Shown one piece after another: positions 1-7,748 of a stretch of 42,046 bases of DNA. Position numbers and translations under genes: made by a program. Source of the DNA: Planctomycetaceae bacterium. GTDB taxonomy: Bacteria; Planctomycetota; Planctomycetia; Pirellulales; Thermoguttaceae. The stretch is taken from NCBI GenBank assembly GCA_015062085.1, contig SUVI01000013.1:1-42046 (forward strand). The letters are read 5' to 3'. Within the stretch, counting starts at the first letter, position 1. Each line of letters starts with the position of its first letter. A model generated the notes under the pieces. That model saw nothing but the letters and a program-made list of their open reading frames with translations. It had not been told where the DNA came from and made no database searches.

Positions 1-222
1 CTGCTTTCACGTCTGCATCTGCTTTCACGTCTGCATCTGCTTTCACGTCTGCATCTGCTTTCACGTCTGCATCTGCTTTCACGTCTGTATCTGCTTTCAC
101 GTCTGCATCTGCTGTTACGTCTGCATCTGCTTTCACGTCTGCATCTGCTTTCACGTCTGCATCTGCTTTCACGTCTGCATCTGCTTTCACGTCTGTATCT
201 GCTTTCACGTCTGCATCTGCTT
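1..222 (-). repeat. 18-bp coding tandem repeat (12 full units)
   Basis: Twelve contiguous 18-bp units fill 1-216, with a thirteenth partial unit to about 222. The plus-strand unit is CTGCTTTCACGTCTGCAT. Read on the minus strand in the frame of the upstream gene, each unit encodes Ala-Asp-Val-Lys-Ala-Asp. Units at 73-90 and 181-198 share the same single change (Ala to Thr). The unit at 109-126 carries a different change (Lys to Thr). The array runs off the left edge, so its full length is unknown. There are no spacers, so it is not a CRISPR array. Confidence 0.95.
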
Positions 223-1240
223 TGATTTTTTTAAGGAAAAGATGCCGAGCCGTTAAAAATTCTATTTCCGCTTCATTCATTCTGCCAAGACGGCTGAGTA
301 TGTCTGCGAGCAGTGCGTGTACTTTCCAGCTTTCCGGAAGCATTTTGACGGCGGTTTCCACGTAACTCATCGCCAGTACTGGGGAATCGTCTTCGAGTTC
401 CTGTAATGCGAGTCGGAAAAAGATCTTGCCGCCCAGATGGAATTCTTCCGGCATATGGAAAAGAGAGATGAGATGCAGTTCATCCGATTTTGCTGCTTCG
501 CGAAGTCCGAGCTGGATCAGTTTTTCCGCCCGAAGTTCCAAAAGATGCCGAATTCCTTCCTGTGCGGCAGGGGTCGGTTCTTCAGCCAGTATCTTCAGCG
601 CGTGCGAAAGGAGCGCGGCTGCAAGTTCATCGTTTCCTTTCCCTCCTGCACATTGCGCCAGTTTTTCCCACGCGAGCACATTTTTCGGCTGGAGCGCCAG
701 TACAGCAAGGGCTTCCGTGCGCATTTTTTTGTAAAGCGGGTCCGGCACGAAAAAATCACGCAGTTCATCCATTTTGTTCAGGAGGTTTTCCATGAACTGA
801 CCGGCCTCTTTAGGATCATGCGTTTTCAGTGCGTCCCCGAAGTTTTTCAGTGCTGTTTCCTGAAGATCTTCCGGATCAGGAGCCTGGCGCGCTTCCTCAA
901 ACTCCTGGACGGTCCGTTCCAGTGCGCGAAGACGGCGTTGGGGGAAAAGGAAGTCTAGAAACCGTGCTGCGAAAGATCGTTTTTCTTTCTGATGTACCAG
1001 TTCCTGAAGCAGCTGTTCCAGTTCCGGGATTTGACTTTCAAGGAGGGTGTTTAATTCTGTTTCCGCATGGGGGTAGACTCCCTGTCGGACCTGAAGGCTC
1101 CACATTGCCCAGTCGGCATTTGCCGGGAATGGATCATTTGCCGTCTGCGGATCTGTTTGGGCGGCGGTTTTCGTCTTCATTTCCGTTTCCTTTGACGAGA
1201 TGGGGGCCATGAAATTTTGAAGATGAGTTTCCGATTGCAT
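1..1240 (-). CDS. TPR-like helical protein with C-terminal ADVKAD repeats (partial)
   Basis: An open frame runs on the minus strand from an ATG at 1240 (alternative in-frame ATG at 1210) to the window edge without a stop, so the 3' end is missing. About 340 residues of Leu/Ala/Glu-rich helical sequence come first. They include pieces such as ALAVLALQPKNVLAWEKLAQ and SWKVHALLADILSRLGRMNE, which have the spacing and small/large residue pattern of TPR units. After LFLKKIKAD the protein turns into repeated Ala-Asp-Val-Lys-Ala-Asp hexapeptides. No signal peptide or enzyme motif is visible. The start is uncertain: 1240 has only a weak AGAAAG upstream and 1210 has none. A TPR role would be protein-protein contact; the specific function is unknown. 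It is divergent from pfkA. Confidence 0.75.
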   Translation of the reverse strand, partial: MQSETHLQNFMAPISSKETEMKTKTAAQTDPQTANDPFPANADWAMWSLQVRQGVYPHAETELNTLLESQIPELEQLLQELVHQKEKRSFAARFLDFLFPQRRLRALERTVQEFEEARQAPDPEDLQETALKNFGDALKTHDPKEAGQFMENLLNKMDELRDFFVPDPLYKKMRTEALAVLALQPKNVLAWEKLAQCAGGKGNDELAAALLSHALKILAEEPTPAAQEGIRHLLELRAEKLIQLGLREAAKSDELHLISLFHMPEEFHLGGKIFFRLALQELEDDSPVLAMSYVETAVKMLPESWKVHALLADILSRLGRMNEAEIEFLTARHLFLKKIKADADVKADTDVKADADVKADADVKADADVKADADVTADADVKADTDVKADADVKADADVKADADVKADADVKA

Positions 1241-1679
1241 TGAAGGACTTTCTGGTTGATGGGCTATGTGCAGCGGAATGGGAAAACCGGGGAAGCTGCA
1301 CGAACATTTTGGACGCATTCCGAGGTCGGCGATCCCAAATTTCGCCGCGGTCAATTTTACGGAGGAATGGAATCTGCAAAAATTACTTGAGACCACGGAT
1401 ACGAAAACGTGGACGTTTTTTTGCAGAGGGGGAATATCGAGGCGTTGAAATACCCGATCGGTATGAAATGGGGAACTTGGCACGGATCTGACGCGGATCT
1501 GACGCAAATTTGGCACAGAGTCCCGGCTTTCATTTTAAATTTAAGGGCAAAATCTCGCAAAATTTCCACGATTCGGGTTGATTTTTTTGAAATTTTCGAC
1601 TATTTTATGAAAGCTACCATTTATCTTACCTCATTTTTTGTAAAAATCAAGCGGTTTTAGCCAATTCAGGGAAAATTTT
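1241..1679. other. Divergent intergenic region upstream of pfkA
   Basis: This is 439 bp between the minus-strand TPR-like gene and plus-strand phosphofructokinase. Its right half (about 1530-1679) is strongly AT-rich and probably holds the pfkA promoter, but no convincing hexamer pair stands out. A perfect 11-bp tandem duplication (CGGATCTGACG) lies at 1483-1504. Short open frames here lack ribosome-binding sites and family features, so none is called. Confidence 0.5.
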
Positions 1680-2666
1680 ATGCAAATTGGTATTTTGTGC
1701 AGCGGAGGCGATGCCCCCGGAATGAACGCCTGTGTGCGCGCGGTCGTTAGAACAGCGGTTTCCGAAGGGCACGAAGTCGTGGGATTCATGGATGGTTACC
1801 AGGGGATCCTCGATCAGAATTTCTTCATTGGAAGTGCCGGTTCACACCGACTTTTCATGCGTTCAGTTTCTGGTATCGTGAAGAACGGCGGCACGATCCT
1901 GCACAGCAGCCGATGCCCGGAATTTGCGACTCCGGAAGGTACTCAAAAGGCGGCGGACATCCTTGACAAACTTGGCGTAGATGCTCTCGTGCCTATCGGC
2001 GGAAACGGAACGCTGGCCGGTGCGCATGCACTCGGAAAGGTCTGGAATGGCCGGATCGTCGGATGCCCCGGTACGATCGACAATGACTTGAACGGGACGG
2101 ACTTCACCATTGGTTTCAAGACGGCTGTCCAGACCGCAGTGGAAGCCGTCGACAAACTCCGCGACACTGCAGCGAGTCATCATCGAATGTTTCTTGTGGA
2201 ACTGATGGGACGCCATTGCGGCTGCATCACGCTCCATACGGCGATCGCGGCCGGATGTGAGGCGGCGTGCATTCCTGAGATGCCGATGGAGATCGGCGCA
2301 CTGGTCGAAAAACTGACGAACCTGAAAAAACTCGGAAAGACTTCCGTCATTATGGTCGTCGCGGAAGGGTACCAGGACGGCGTTCTGACGCTCCAGAAGA
2401 AACTGGAAGAGGCGGGCTGTCCGTTCTCGATGCGTTCCGTTGTGCTGGGGCATCTGCTGCGCGGCGGCGATCCGTGCCCGGACGACAGGATCCTTGCCTC
2501 CATGACTGGGAATCTTGCGGTACGCGCCATCCTCGACGGCGAAACGGACAAAATGGCGGGAGTTCAGAACAATCGGCCCGTCCTCGTACCGTTGACCGAT
2601 GCGATCGACGGCCATCGCGTCATTTCCCAGGAAGAGCTTGACCTTTTGGAGTGCCTCAGCCGTTAA
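1680..2666 (+). CDS. pfkA: 6-phosphofructokinase (PfkA family)
   Basis: This 328-residue protein has the typical length of a bacterial PfkA, which phosphorylates fructose 6-phosphate to fructose 1,6-bisphosphate in glycolysis. Visible motifs are GGDAPGMNACVRA (residues 9-21, nucleotide site), GTIDNDLNGTDFTIGF (131-146, with catalytic Asp at 134), MGRHCG (substrate loop) and LGHLLRGG (subunit and substrate contacts). Gly110 and Gly131 match the ATP-dependent rather than the pyrophosphate-dependent type. The oddity is GGNGT at 107-111. The usual metal-binding Asp (Asp103 in E. coli PfkA) is Asn109 here, so phosphoryl-donor preference is less certain than the fold. The ATG at 1680 begins directly with the first beta strand. 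There is no strong Shine-Dalgarno sequence. Confidence 0.95.
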   Translation: MQIGILCSGGDAPGMNACVRAVVRTAVSEGHEVVGFMDGYQGILDQNFFIGSAGSHRLFMRSVSGIVKNGGTILHSSRCPEFATPEGTQKAADILDKLGVDALVPIGGNGTLAGAHALGKVWNGRIVGCPGTIDNDLNGTDFTIGFKTAVQTAVEAVDKLRDTAASHHRMFLVELMGRHCGCITLHTAIAAGCEAACIPEMPMEIGALVEKLTNLKKLGKTSVIMVVAEGYQDGVLTLQKKLEEAGCPFSMRSVVLGHLLRGGDPCPDDRILASMTGNLAVRAILDGETDKMAGVQNNRPVLVPLTDAIDGHRVISQEELDLLECLSR

Positions 2667-2748
2667 GTTTCAGATCCTGCAGGATCGCAAGATCCTCCGA
2701 GATCCTGAAGGCTGGAGCTTTCCGTTTTTCCGAAATTTTCAGAGTCCC

Positions 2749-3807
2749 ATGAACTACGATCCCACGATTTCCCCCATTGCCGGCCGGCGTCCGTTTCGCA
2801 CGGAATTTCGTTTTCCGGACCTTTCTATCGGATCCGTTCCGATCGGTTTTCCGTGTATCCAGGCTGCTCTTAGCGGAGTGAGCGACTGGGCGGAGCGTCA
2901 GATCGCACGGCGTCTTGGCGCGTCTGCGACTGTGAGTGAGGTGATGCTTGATGAATTCATCATTTCTGTCACTCATGCGAAAGGGAAGAAAGCGAAACGT
3001 TTCCTTCGCGTTGAGGATGCCGACCATCCGGTAGGTGCGCAGCTCATGGGAGTTGGACCGGAAGATTTTACGCAGGCTGCGCTGAAGGTGGTGGAATGGG
3101 GATTCGACTGGGTAGACATTAACTTTGGCTGCCCGGTGAAGAAGATACTGGGACGGCATCGCGGCGGTTTTCATCTTTCGCAGCCGGAAACGGCACTCTC
3201 GATCGTTCGGAGCGTGCGTGATACCGTGCCGGCAGAGATCCCGGTCTCGATCAAAATGCGGCGCGGACTGGATGATTCCGCGGAAAGTCTGGAGAAATTC
3301 TACGAGATATTCGATGGTGCGCGTGCCCTGGGGATCTCCGTCTTCACCGTGCATCCAAGGACGGTCCTTCAGCGTTACATTGGGCCGAGCGACTGGAATT
3401 TTCTCGCAGACCTGCGAAAGTATGCGCCGGATGCCGTGATCCTCGGAAGCGGCGACCTTTTCACTGCGGAAGACTGTGTCCGCATGATGGAAACGACCGG
3501 AGTCAACGGCGTAACGATCGCCCGCGGCGCGATCGGGAATCCGTGGATCTTCCGTGAACTTCGCGAATTGGCTGCCGGCCGGGAACTGCCGCCTTTGCCG
3601 TCACTGAGTGAACAGCGGGAGGTCATCGAAGAGCATTTTGCGCTTGCGTGTGAGCTGTACGGCGAAAAACGGGCAGTTTTCAACATGAAAAAGTTTAGCA
3701 TCAAGTACGCGCAGATACATCCCGAACATCCAAAAGTTCGCGACGATTTTGTGCAGTTTCGCTCGCTCGCCGATTTCCGGCAGCTTCTCGATAAATGGTA
3801 CACTTAG
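2749..3807 (+). CDS. tRNA-dihydrouridine synthase (Dus family)
   Basis: Dus enzymes are FMN-dependent and reduce uridines in the tRNA D-loop using NADPH. The chosen ATG at 2749 gives 352 residues; the frame is open further upstream to 2599, but that part would overlap pfkA and has no Dus character. Motifs are AALSGVSDW (39-47, the usual N-terminal FMN-site strand), QLMG (98-101), NFGCPVKKI with catalytic Cys128, KMRRG (169-173), VHPRT (201-205), GSGD (233-236) and ARGAIGNPWIF (258-268, phosphate and FMN binding). The segment after the catalytic Cys reads GRHRGGF instead of the commoner Gly-Ala-rich form. It starts 82 bp after pfkA and may share its transcript. Which Dus subfamily (A, B or C) is not resolved. 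Confidence 0.93.
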   Translation: MNYDPTISPIAGRRPFRTEFRFPDLSIGSVPIGFPCIQAALSGVSDWAERQIARRLGASATVSEVMLDEFIISVTHAKGKKAKRFLRVEDADHPVGAQLMGVGPEDFTQAALKVVEWGFDWVDINFGCPVKKILGRHRGGFHLSQPETALSIVRSVRDTVPAEIPVSIKMRRGLDDSAESLEKFYEIFDGARALGISVFTVHPRTVLQRYIGPSDWNFLADLRKYAPDAVILGSGDLFTAEDCVRMMETTGVNGVTIARGAIGNPWIFRELRELAAGRELPPLPSLSEQREVIEEHFALACELYGEKRAVFNMKKFSIKYAQIHPEHPKVRDDFVQFRSLADFRQLLDKWYT

Positions 3808-3915
3808 TGCGGCGTGAAGCTGAAATAGGAACAAAATGCACTTCGGGACGAAATTTTTTGGGATTTTAATGTAAAAGTTTGGTAAATTTGGGGAAAGCCT
3901 CTTTTCTTTTTTGAG

Positions 3916-3929
3916 AAATCGGGTATAAT
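3916..3929 (+). promoter_or_regulatory. Candidate promoter -10 region (AAATCGGGTATAAT)
   Basis: A perfect TATAAT at 3924-3929 lies 45 bp before the start of the GNAT-fold gene at 3975. The preceding eight bases match two other intergenic sites in this window (5266-5279 and 34386-34399). No good -35 hexamer is present at standard spacing; the upstream sequence is T-rich. Confidence 0.55.
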
Positions 3930-3974
3930 ACGTTAAGGTTTTGGTGTGTTTTTTTCTTTTAAAAGGAAAACCTT

Positions 3975-5102
3975 ATGGCAAATTCAATTGAAGTCACCCC
4001 GGTCAGAAATTTATGGGACCGCCGCGCGTTTCTCCAGCTTCCATGGAGGATCTACGCGAATGATTCCAACTGGATTCCGCCTCTCCTTTGTTCTCACTTG
4101 GGACTCATCGGATTTAAAAAAGACGCCTACTATCTTCGTAACCAGATACAGACCTTTCTTGCCCGACGCGGCGGAAAAGTCGTCGGGCGTATCGCTGCGA
4201 TCGTGAATCAGGGACATTTGGATCTTTACCAGGACAGCCGCGGCTTTTTCGGATTCTTTGAGTGTGAAAATGACCAGGAAGCCGCCAACGCGCTCTTTGA
4301 TACCGCACGCGCTTGGCTTCGGGAAAAGGGGATCCGAAACATTCGCGGACCGATGAATCCTTCGATGAATCATGAGGTCGGACTCCTCATCGACGGTTTC
4401 CACAATCACCCGATGTTCATGATGACGTACAATCCGCCGTACTATCAGCAGCTGGTGGAGAATTACGGCTTCCAGAAGTCGCAGGACCTTTTTGCGTTCG
4501 TCGGCTATCTGGATATGCTTCCGGGCATCGTCAACAAGTACTCCGGCATCGCGGAACAGATCAAAGAGCGTTTCGGCGTCACGATACGTAAAATGGATGA
4601 GTCCCGCTTTGATGAAGAAGTCCGAATGTTCATGGACGTCTACAATCGGTCGATCTCGAACACGTGGGGGCACGTGCCAATGTCGGAAGAGGAACTCGAT
4701 CAGCAGGCGAAGGGCCTCAAGACCCTCCTCGTACCGGATCTGGCGATCTGTGCAGAGATCGACGGCAAGCCGATCGGGTGTCTGATCTGTCTTCCGGACT
4801 TCAACCCGGCCATCCGCAAGATTAAGGGACGCCTTTTCCCCTTTGGTTTTCTTTCGATCCTTCACACTAAAAAGCATTTTACGGAGATCCGTTCCGTCAG
4901 CGCAAATGTGCTGCCTGAGTATCAGATGATGGGGATACCCCTCCTGCTCATGCAGGCACTGCTTCCGGCTGCGGAAAAGTGGGGGATCAACAAAGCAGAA
5001 TTTTCCTGGGTCCTTGAGTCGAACGCCTACTCTCGCGGCAGCCTTGAAAAAGCAGGTACGAAATGTGAAAAAACGTATCGTGTATATGATATTGGGGACT
5101 GA
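3975..5102 (+). CDS. Double GNAT-fold acyltransferase, YghO-like
   Basis: This 375-residue protein resembles the YghO-type family, large GNAT-fold proteins of unknown substrate. The N-terminal half shows a GNAT-like stretch: KVVGRIAAI, then an acidic loop, then ARAWLREKGIRNIRGPMNP near residues 110-130. The C-terminal half shows a second one: AICAEIDGKPIGCLICLPD, VLPEYQMMGIPLLLMQALL, then EFSWVLESNAYSRGSLEKAG, the usual end where a GNAT fold closes. No signal peptide or membrane segment is seen. It has its own candidate promoter at 3916-3929 and is followed by 278 bp of AT-rich DNA. Fold assignment is reasonable from the motif order; the acyl donor and acceptor are unknown. Confidence 0.7.
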   Translation: MANSIEVTPVRNLWDRRAFLQLPWRIYANDSNWIPPLLCSHLGLIGFKKDAYYLRNQIQTFLARRGGKVVGRIAAIVNQGHLDLYQDSRGFFGFFECENDQEAANALFDTARAWLREKGIRNIRGPMNPSMNHEVGLLIDGFHNHPMFMMTYNPPYYQQLVENYGFQKSQDLFAFVGYLDMLPGIVNKYSGIAEQIKERFGVTIRKMDESRFDEEVRMFMDVYNRSISNTWGHVPMSEEELDQQAKGLKTLLVPDLAICAEIDGKPIGCLICLPDFNPAIRKIKGRLFPFGFLSILHTKKHFTEIRSVSANVLPEYQMMGIPLLLMQALLPAAEKWGINKAEFSWVLESNAYSRGSLEKAGTKCEKTYRVYDIGD

Positions 5103-5251
5103 TCGGGAGAAAAGATGCCAAATATTGGGAAATTTCCCTTTTTTCGATTTAATCCTAAATATTTATCAGAAATTTGCCGTTTCTTGAAGAAGAGATTGCA
5201 TTTCCTCATGAAATTTCTTATGATTTTGAAACCAAATGCCAGTTTGGATAC

Positions 5252-5279
5252 TTGCAAAATTTTCAAAATCAGGTATAAT
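5252..5279 (+). promoter_or_regulatory. Promoter for the ketosynthase-like gene
   Basis: TTGCAA (5252-5257) is followed after 16 bp by TATAAT (5274-5279). The -10 sits in the same AAATCAGGTATAAT context as the site before marR. Transcription would start about 95 bp before the ATG at 5381. Confidence 0.65.
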
Positions 5280-5380
5280 AGAAACTTTAAGAAATTCATT
5301 TTCGTTTAATCGTAAGTCAGCAGATTTTGTCCCGGTCGTTCCGGTGAGAAAATCGTGCATTGAGGTTAGCGAGTCGACAC

Positions 5381-6700
5381 ATGGCCAAATCAACAGAAAT
5401 CGTCATCACTGGACTGGGAGTCGTTTCCTCTATTGGAGCAGGAACGGAAACCTTTTGGAATTCACTGATGCAGGGAACTTGCGGGATCGCTCCTTTTGAA
5501 GGATATACGCAGGACGCGCTGGTACAGGCGGGTGTTCCCTCTCCGGTCACGGGGGCGGTAAAGGAGCTGGATAAAAAACGTATCCGTCCGCGTAAAAGCA
5601 TCAAAGTTATGGCGCGAGACATTCAGCTGGGAGTTGCGGCTTCAGATTACGCATGGGAATGTGCGCAGCTGGAAGCAAAACCTGTGGATCCGGAACGGCA
5701 GGGGATCGTGTATGGTGCTGCGATGATCATGGCGGATCTGGAAGAGATTATTCCGTTGTACAAAGGCGCCATGGTGAGTGACAATGAATTTGACGCCTCG
5801 CTCTTTGGAAATACGATGGATCAAATGTATCCGCTCTGGATGCTGAAATATTTGCCGAACATGACAGCCTGCCATATCGGCGTTGCCAATGACCTGCGCG
5901 GTCCGAGCAATACCTTGGTCGCCGGTGACATCGGCGGGATCTGTGCTGTGATCGAAGCTATGCGTGTCATCGACCGCGGCGCTGCCGACGTCATGTACAC
6001 GGGCGGCTGCAATTCCACTTCGATGCCGCAGGGCGCGACGCACAACAGCATGTATCCGGTGACGCACGACTCGGATCCGAAAACTGCCTATCGGCCTTTT
6101 GATGCCGAACGTTCTGGGCTGGTCTTCGGGGAATGCGGTGCTTCTACGATCTTGGAAAGCCGTGCCTCTGCGGAAAAACGCGGCGTGCCTGTTCTCGGTA
6201 CGGTCCTCGGATACGGTGAGGCTTCGGAGGCTGTTTGGAATTCGGCGACCGATTTCGCACCGCAGACTGAAGATGTTCGGATTAATGTTGAGAAATTTAA
6301 GGGGACTTCTATCGTCAATGCTATCCGTCTTGCGATGGAGCGAGCGGAAGTGAAGGCCGAAGATTTGGCGTTCGTCATGGCGCAGGGCCTTGGTTCGCAG
6401 TATCATGACCGTATCGAAGCGGAAGCCATTGCCGCTGCGGTCGGAAAAGACGTGCCGGTCACGTGTATCAGCAGTGCGACCGGGTATGCCTTCTCTGGTT
6501 CCTCGGCCGCTGCGGTGGTCGCGTCCGTGCTGGCTTTGCAGAATGGCACGATCCCTGCGATCGTGAACAGCAAAACACCTGCGGAAGATTGTCCGGTGAA
6601 CCTCGTCATGGGCGCTCCGGCTGCGACGGAGAAAAAAGCTGCGCTCGTCATTGCGTACAATTACTACGGACAGGCGGCGGCTTTGGTCATCGGCAAGTAA
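5381..6700 (+). CDS. Beta-ketoacyl synthase-fold protein lacking the catalytic triad
   Basis: This 439-residue protein has the length and landmarks of a FabF-type ketoacyl-ACP synthase: VITGLGVVSSIGAG at the N-terminus, YRPFDAERSGLVFGECGA at 237-254, and a C-terminal VIAYNYYGQAAALVIG where FabF has its Gly-rich NSFGFGG strand. Aligned by eye, the active-site positions are all changed. The nucleophile Cys is Asp183 (in GPSNTLVAGDIGG), the first His is Gln335 (in AQGLGSQ), the conserved Lys is Ser364, and the second His is Tyr369. It therefore probably cannot condense acyl chains and may act like a chain-length-factor partner or a binding protein. No partner ketosynthase or acyl carrier protein is nearby. 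The start at 5381 was chosen because the homology begins at MAKSTEIVIT; an upstream ATG at 5360 adds seven residues. Confidence 0.85.
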   Translation: MAKSTEIVITGLGVVSSIGAGTETFWNSLMQGTCGIAPFEGYTQDALVQAGVPSPVTGAVKELDKKRIRPRKSIKVMARDIQLGVAASDYAWECAQLEAKPVDPERQGIVYGAAMIMADLEEIIPLYKGAMVSDNEFDASLFGNTMDQMYPLWMLKYLPNMTACHIGVANDLRGPSNTLVAGDIGGICAVIEAMRVIDRGAADVMYTGGCNSTSMPQGATHNSMYPVTHDSDPKTAYRPFDAERSGLVFGECGASTILESRASAEKRGVPVLGTVLGYGEASEAVWNSATDFAPQTEDVRINVEKFKGTSIVNAIRLAMERAEVKAEDLAFVMAQGLGSQYHDRIEAEAIAAAVGKDVPVTCISSATGYAFSGSSAAAVVASVLALQNGTIPAIVNSKTPAEDCPVNLVMGAPAATEKKAALVIAYNYYGQAAALVIGK

Positions 6701-6799
6701 AAGCTGGTTTCCAAATCTCGATTTTTTGAAGGGGACGGGGCATTTGAGAGCGCTTTCGTCCCTCTTTTGATTTTTGACCTTTTTATTTTTTGCGAGACT

Positions 6800-7009
6800 A
6801 TGGCACGATTTACCTGTCCGACCTGTAAAAAAGTTTTCGACAGTGAACAGACCGATGCGATGCCGTTCTGTTCCGTCCGCTGTCGGCTTGCCGATCTTCA
6901 CGGCTGGTTCTGTGAGGAGTTTTCCATTCCGGTCGATATTGAAAAGGAGATCGAGCGGAGAGCGGAGGAAGGAATTTCCGATGACGAGGCGGATCTTTCA
7001 GAAAAATGA
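6800..7009 (+). CDS. yacG: YacG-type zinc protein (DNA gyrase inhibitor family)
   Basis: This small protein of 69 residues has the complete YacG zinc knuckle. The four ligands are Cys6, Cys9, Cys24 and Cys28 (CPTC, then CSVRC), followed by RLADLHGW, which matches the family's conserved RLIDLGEW, and an acidic tail. E. coli YacG binds GyrB and inhibits gyrase. That activity is family knowledge and not shown here. The start at 6800 puts the zinc site where the family has it; an ATG at 6767 would add eleven hydrophobic residues not seen in homologues. It is followed by a run of 5-bp repeats and then hisH, possibly as one transcript. Confidence 0.9.
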   Translation: MARFTCPTCKKVFDSEQTDAMPFCSVRCRLADLHGWFCEEFSIPVDIEKEIERRAEEGISDDEADLSEK

Positions 7010-7042
7010 AATGAAATAAAACGGAACGAAACGAAATGAAAT
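7007..7042 (+). repeat. 5-bp repeat tract between yacG and hisH
   Basis: Beginning at the yacG stop codon, the plus strand is built of GAAAT, GAAAC and GGAAC-type pentamers up to about 7042. It precedes the hisH ribosome-binding region (GGAGAG at about 7048). It carries no coding signal. Confidence 0.7.
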
Positions 7043-7062
7043 GAGTTTTGGAGAGCTGAGAC

Positions 7063-7698
7063 ATGATCGGGATCATTGATTACGGAATGGGGAATCTGTG
7101 CAGTGTGCAGAAATCTGTAGAACGCCAAAACGTTCCGTGCCGTTTGGTCACGAAGCCGGAAGAAGTCCTTGCGGCGGACAGACTGATCCTTCCGGGAGTC
7201 GGTGCGTTTGAGGACGCGATCCGTTTTCTGAAACTTAGCGGGCTCGTCGAGCCGATGTTGGAGAAGATCCATGCTGGGACGCCGTTTTTGGGGATCTGTC
7301 TTGGAATGCAGATGCTGTTTGAGCGGAGTTTTGAAAATGGTGAATTTGAAGGGCTCGGCATTTTTTCTGGCGATGTCGTACGTTTTCAGTTTTCTGACGG
7401 GCAGAGGGCTGAGGCGGGCGAGAAGCTATCTGTTCCGCATATGGGCTGGAATCAGGTGACGGTCGAGCAGCCGGACCATCCGTTCTGGTACGGGATCGAA
7501 TCGGGGACGCATTTTTATTTTGTGCATTCCTACCATGCCATACCGTCGGACCGTTCCGTCATCGCAGCACAAACGCACTACGGATATGATTTTTGTGCTG
7601 CTGTTGCGCGTGAAAATGTGGCCGCCGCGCAATTCCATCCGGAGAAAAGTCAGGAAGCCGGCGCGAAACTGCTTGAGAATTTCGTACGCCGAATGTGA
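7063..7698 (+). CDS. hisH: Imidazole glycerol phosphate synthase, glutaminase subunit HisH
   Basis: HisH releases ammonia from glutamine and passes it to HisF for imidazole ring formation in histidine synthesis. The 211 residues are the usual family length. The class I amidotransferase triad is intact: Cys79 in GICLGMQMLFE, and His192 with Glu194 in QFHPEKS. MIGIIDYGMGNLCSV is the typical N-terminus. HSYHA (155-159) and PHMGWN (125-130) are also HisH hallmarks. A GGAGAG precedes the ATG by about ten bases. No hisF or other his gene lies in the window, so the pathway is dispersed, as is common in this phylum. Confidence 0.96.
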   Translation: MIGIIDYGMGNLCSVQKSVERQNVPCRLVTKPEEVLAADRLILPGVGAFEDAIRFLKLSGLVEPMLEKIHAGTPFLGICLGMQMLFERSFENGEFEGLGIFSGDVVRFQFSDGQRAEAGEKLSVPHMGWNQVTVEQPDHPFWYGIESGTHFYFVHSYHAIPSDRSVIAAQTHYGYDFCAAVARENVAAAQFHPEKSQEAGAKLLENFVRRM

Positions 7699-7748
7699 GC
7701 CGGTACGGATAGGGAGCAGGGGAGCGCATCGGGGAATGCGGGTTTGAA

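Noticed and set aside
1..222. CRISPR-like array
   Set aside because: The units are contiguous with no spacers, keep a coding frame and belong to a protein tail.
426..1212. Several plus-strand frames over the first kilobase
   Set aside because: They are shadows of the minus-strand TPR-like gene, whose frame continues without a stop into the repeat array.
5642..6901. 419-codon minus-strand open frame
   Set aside because: It is antisense to the ketosynthase-like gene and yacG. The composition is Arg/His-rich and there is no signature.
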